Assembly: GCF_003151075.1 (NCBI RefSeq)
Contig: NZ_CP029482.1
Location: 5,642,001-5,706,000 of the forward strand
Reading direction: 5' to 3'
Origin: Pseudomonas sp. 31-12
GTDB taxonomy: Bacteria > Pseudomonadota > Gammaproteobacteria > Pseudomonadales > Pseudomonadaceae
DNA: 64,000 nucleotides
Shown: piece after piece, positions 63,146-64,000 of the stretch
Layout: each line of letters starts with the position of its first letter
How positions within the stretch are numbered: position 1 is the stretch's first letter
Position numbers and translations under genes: made by a program
The notes under the pieces: generated by a model
What the model saw: only the letters and a program-made list of their open reading frames with translations
The model's database searches: none
Told to the model about the DNA's origin: nothing

Positions 63146-63622
63146 ATGCCTGATGAGACGTTGCACGTGCCTTTGGTCAACAGCCTGCTGGAGCGCCACA
63201 AGGGCTCTGCGGGCGCACTGTTGCCCATTCTTCATGATATTCAGGAACGCATCGGTTACATCCCCGATGCGGCCGTCCCCGAGATTGCCCACGCGCTCAA
63301 CCAGAGTCAGGCCGAGATTCGTGGGGTGATCAGCTTTTACCATGACTTCCGTACTGCGCCTCCGGCCCGACACATTCTGCGGTTGTGCCGCGCAGAGTCG
63401 TGCAAGAGTCGCGGTGCCGAGCAGCTTGCGGCGCAGTTGCGTGAACGTCTGCAATTGGACGATCACGGCAGCAGCGCCGATGGCAGCATCAGTTTGCGTC
63501 CGGTGTATTGCCTCGGGGCTTGTGCTTGCTCGCCCGCTCTGGAGCTGGATGGGCGGGTGCATGCGCGGCTGAGTGCTGAGCGTCTGGATGCTTTGCTCGA
63601 CGCTTGCCGGGAGGACGCATGA
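63146..63622 (+). CDS. fdsG: NAD-dependent formate dehydrogenase gamma subunit
   Basis: Thioredoxin-like [2Fe-2S] subunit of 158 residues, related to NuoE. Ligand cysteines are visible at C81 and C86 (CRAESCKSRG) and C122 and C126 (YCLGACACSP). In the FdsGBA complex it carries electrons from the molybdenum subunit to the flavin subunit and NAD. The stop overlaps the fdsB start by four bases (ATGA). Confidence 0.92.
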   Translation: MPDETLHVPLVNSLLERHKGSAGALLPILHDIQERIGYIPDAAVPEIAHALNQSQAEIRGVISFYHDFRTAPPARHILRLCRAESCKSRGAEQLAAQLRERLQLDDHGSSADGSISLRPVYCLGACACSPALELDGRVHARLSAERLDALLDACREDA

Positions 63623-64000
63623 TGCCGTTGCTCTATTTGCCCAGTGATTCGCTGGCCCGTGCGGTGGGTGCCAATGAGGTGGCGGTGGCCCTGATCACTC
63701 AGGCCCGGGAACGCAATCTGCCACTGGAGTTGCAGCGCACCAGTTCGCGCGGCCTGTATTGGCTGGAACCGCTGTTGGAAGTGGAGAGCCCGCAAGGCCG
63801 GATCGGCTTCGGTCCGCTGACCACCGCCGATGTGCCGTCCGTGCTCGAAGCCTTGCAAGGTGAACCGTCCGCGCATCCACTGGCCTTGGGGCTGGTGGAA
63901 GAATTGCCTTATCTGAAGACTCAACAACGGCTGCTGTTTGCCCGCGCCGGTATTACACGACCGCTGTCGCTGGATGATTATCGGGCCCATGGCGGTTTCG
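63619..64000 (+). CDS. fdsB: NAD-dependent formate dehydrogenase beta subunit, 5' part (cut by window edge)
   Basis: First 127 codons of the NuoF-like flavin subunit. It begins MPLLYLPSDSLARAVGANEV after one extra Met, at an ATGA overlap with fdsG. The N-terminal region up to the last visible residues (FARAGITRPLSLDDYRAHGG) is typical of FdsB. The FMN and NAD sites and the 4Fe-4S ligands lie beyond the window. Confidence 0.88.
   Translation, partial: MMPLLYLPSDSLARAVGANEVAVALITQARERNLPLELQRTSSRGLYWLEPLLEVESPQGRIGFGPLTTADVPSVLEALQGEPSAHPLALGLVEELPYLKTQQRLLFARAGITRPLSLDDYRAHGGF

Noticed and set aside
62691..63562. Open frames on both strands around 62.7-63.5 kb
   Set aside because: No recognisable domain; the minus one lies opposite fdsG, whose cysteine motifs are conserved.

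Overview
The window is a piece of a Pseudomonas chromosome, most like the P. fluorescens group. The evidence is the GC-rich coding sequence, the typical Pseudomonas gene orders (iscRSUA-hscBA-fdx-iscX-ndk-rlmN-pilF-rodZ-ispG-hisS-yfgM-bamB-der; queA-tgt-yajC-secD-secF; guaB-guaA), and at least twelve paired REP-type inverted repeats built on the GTGGGAGC...GCTTGC...GCGA theme between genes. Most genes are housekeeping genes in conserved order.

Layout. 1-6.4 kb: the 3' end of a Lon protease gene, an I42-type inhibitor lipoprotein, a YhhN membrane protein, the cmoA-cmoB tRNA wobble-modification pair, tadA and a Tat-exported multicopper oxidase. 6.6-15 kb: a self-contained trehalose PTS locus. 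It has the treB EIIBC permease, treC phosphotrehalase, a LamB-like porin, an EIIA-HPr-EI fusion and a small EIIB-like protein without its cysteine, with divergent treR and two mirror-image operators. 15-18 kb: a 1015-residue dermonecrotic-toxin-like protein. 18-26.4 kb: guaA/guaB, a zinc-motif protein, a TauE-type exporter, a LysR regulator, xseA and an M23 peptidase. 26.4-30.7 kb: leuA with a possible leader peptide, and an aminotransferase/omega-amidase pair. 31-46 kb: der, bamB, yfgM, hisS, ispG, rodZ, pilF, rlmN, ndk and the isc iron-sulfur cluster operon. 46-55 kb: cysE, trmJ, suhB, a glycine-zipper protein, the sec/queuosine cluster and tRNA-Leu(CAA).

56.1-61.0 kb is clearly foreign: AT-richer (roughly 40% GC by eye), without REP elements, and filled by one tightly overlapping minus-strand operon. 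The operon encodes a D12-class DNA adenine methyltransferase, a calcineurin-like metallophosphoesterase with all five metal motifs, an ORC/CDC6-like AAA ATPase, and a 321-residue protein with CGYEERS, DYSSMPR and GPKPHAL motifs that I do not recognise. The arrangement suggests a DNA-modification-based phage-defence or genome-conflict system and is the best candidate for something undescribed.

Beside it (61.4-62.0 kb) is a phage- or satellite-style control region: two mutually exclusive hairpins, a C4-like antisense RNA candidate whose loop is exactly complementary to the downstream ribosome-binding site, a 38-codon leader ORF, and a translationally coupled DUF3077-type gene. The window ends with a broken PH-domain gene, a two-helix potassium channel and the start of an NAD-dependent formate dehydrogenase operon (fdsG, partial fdsB). 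No CRISPR array, rRNA gene, intact insertion sequence or integrase was seen.
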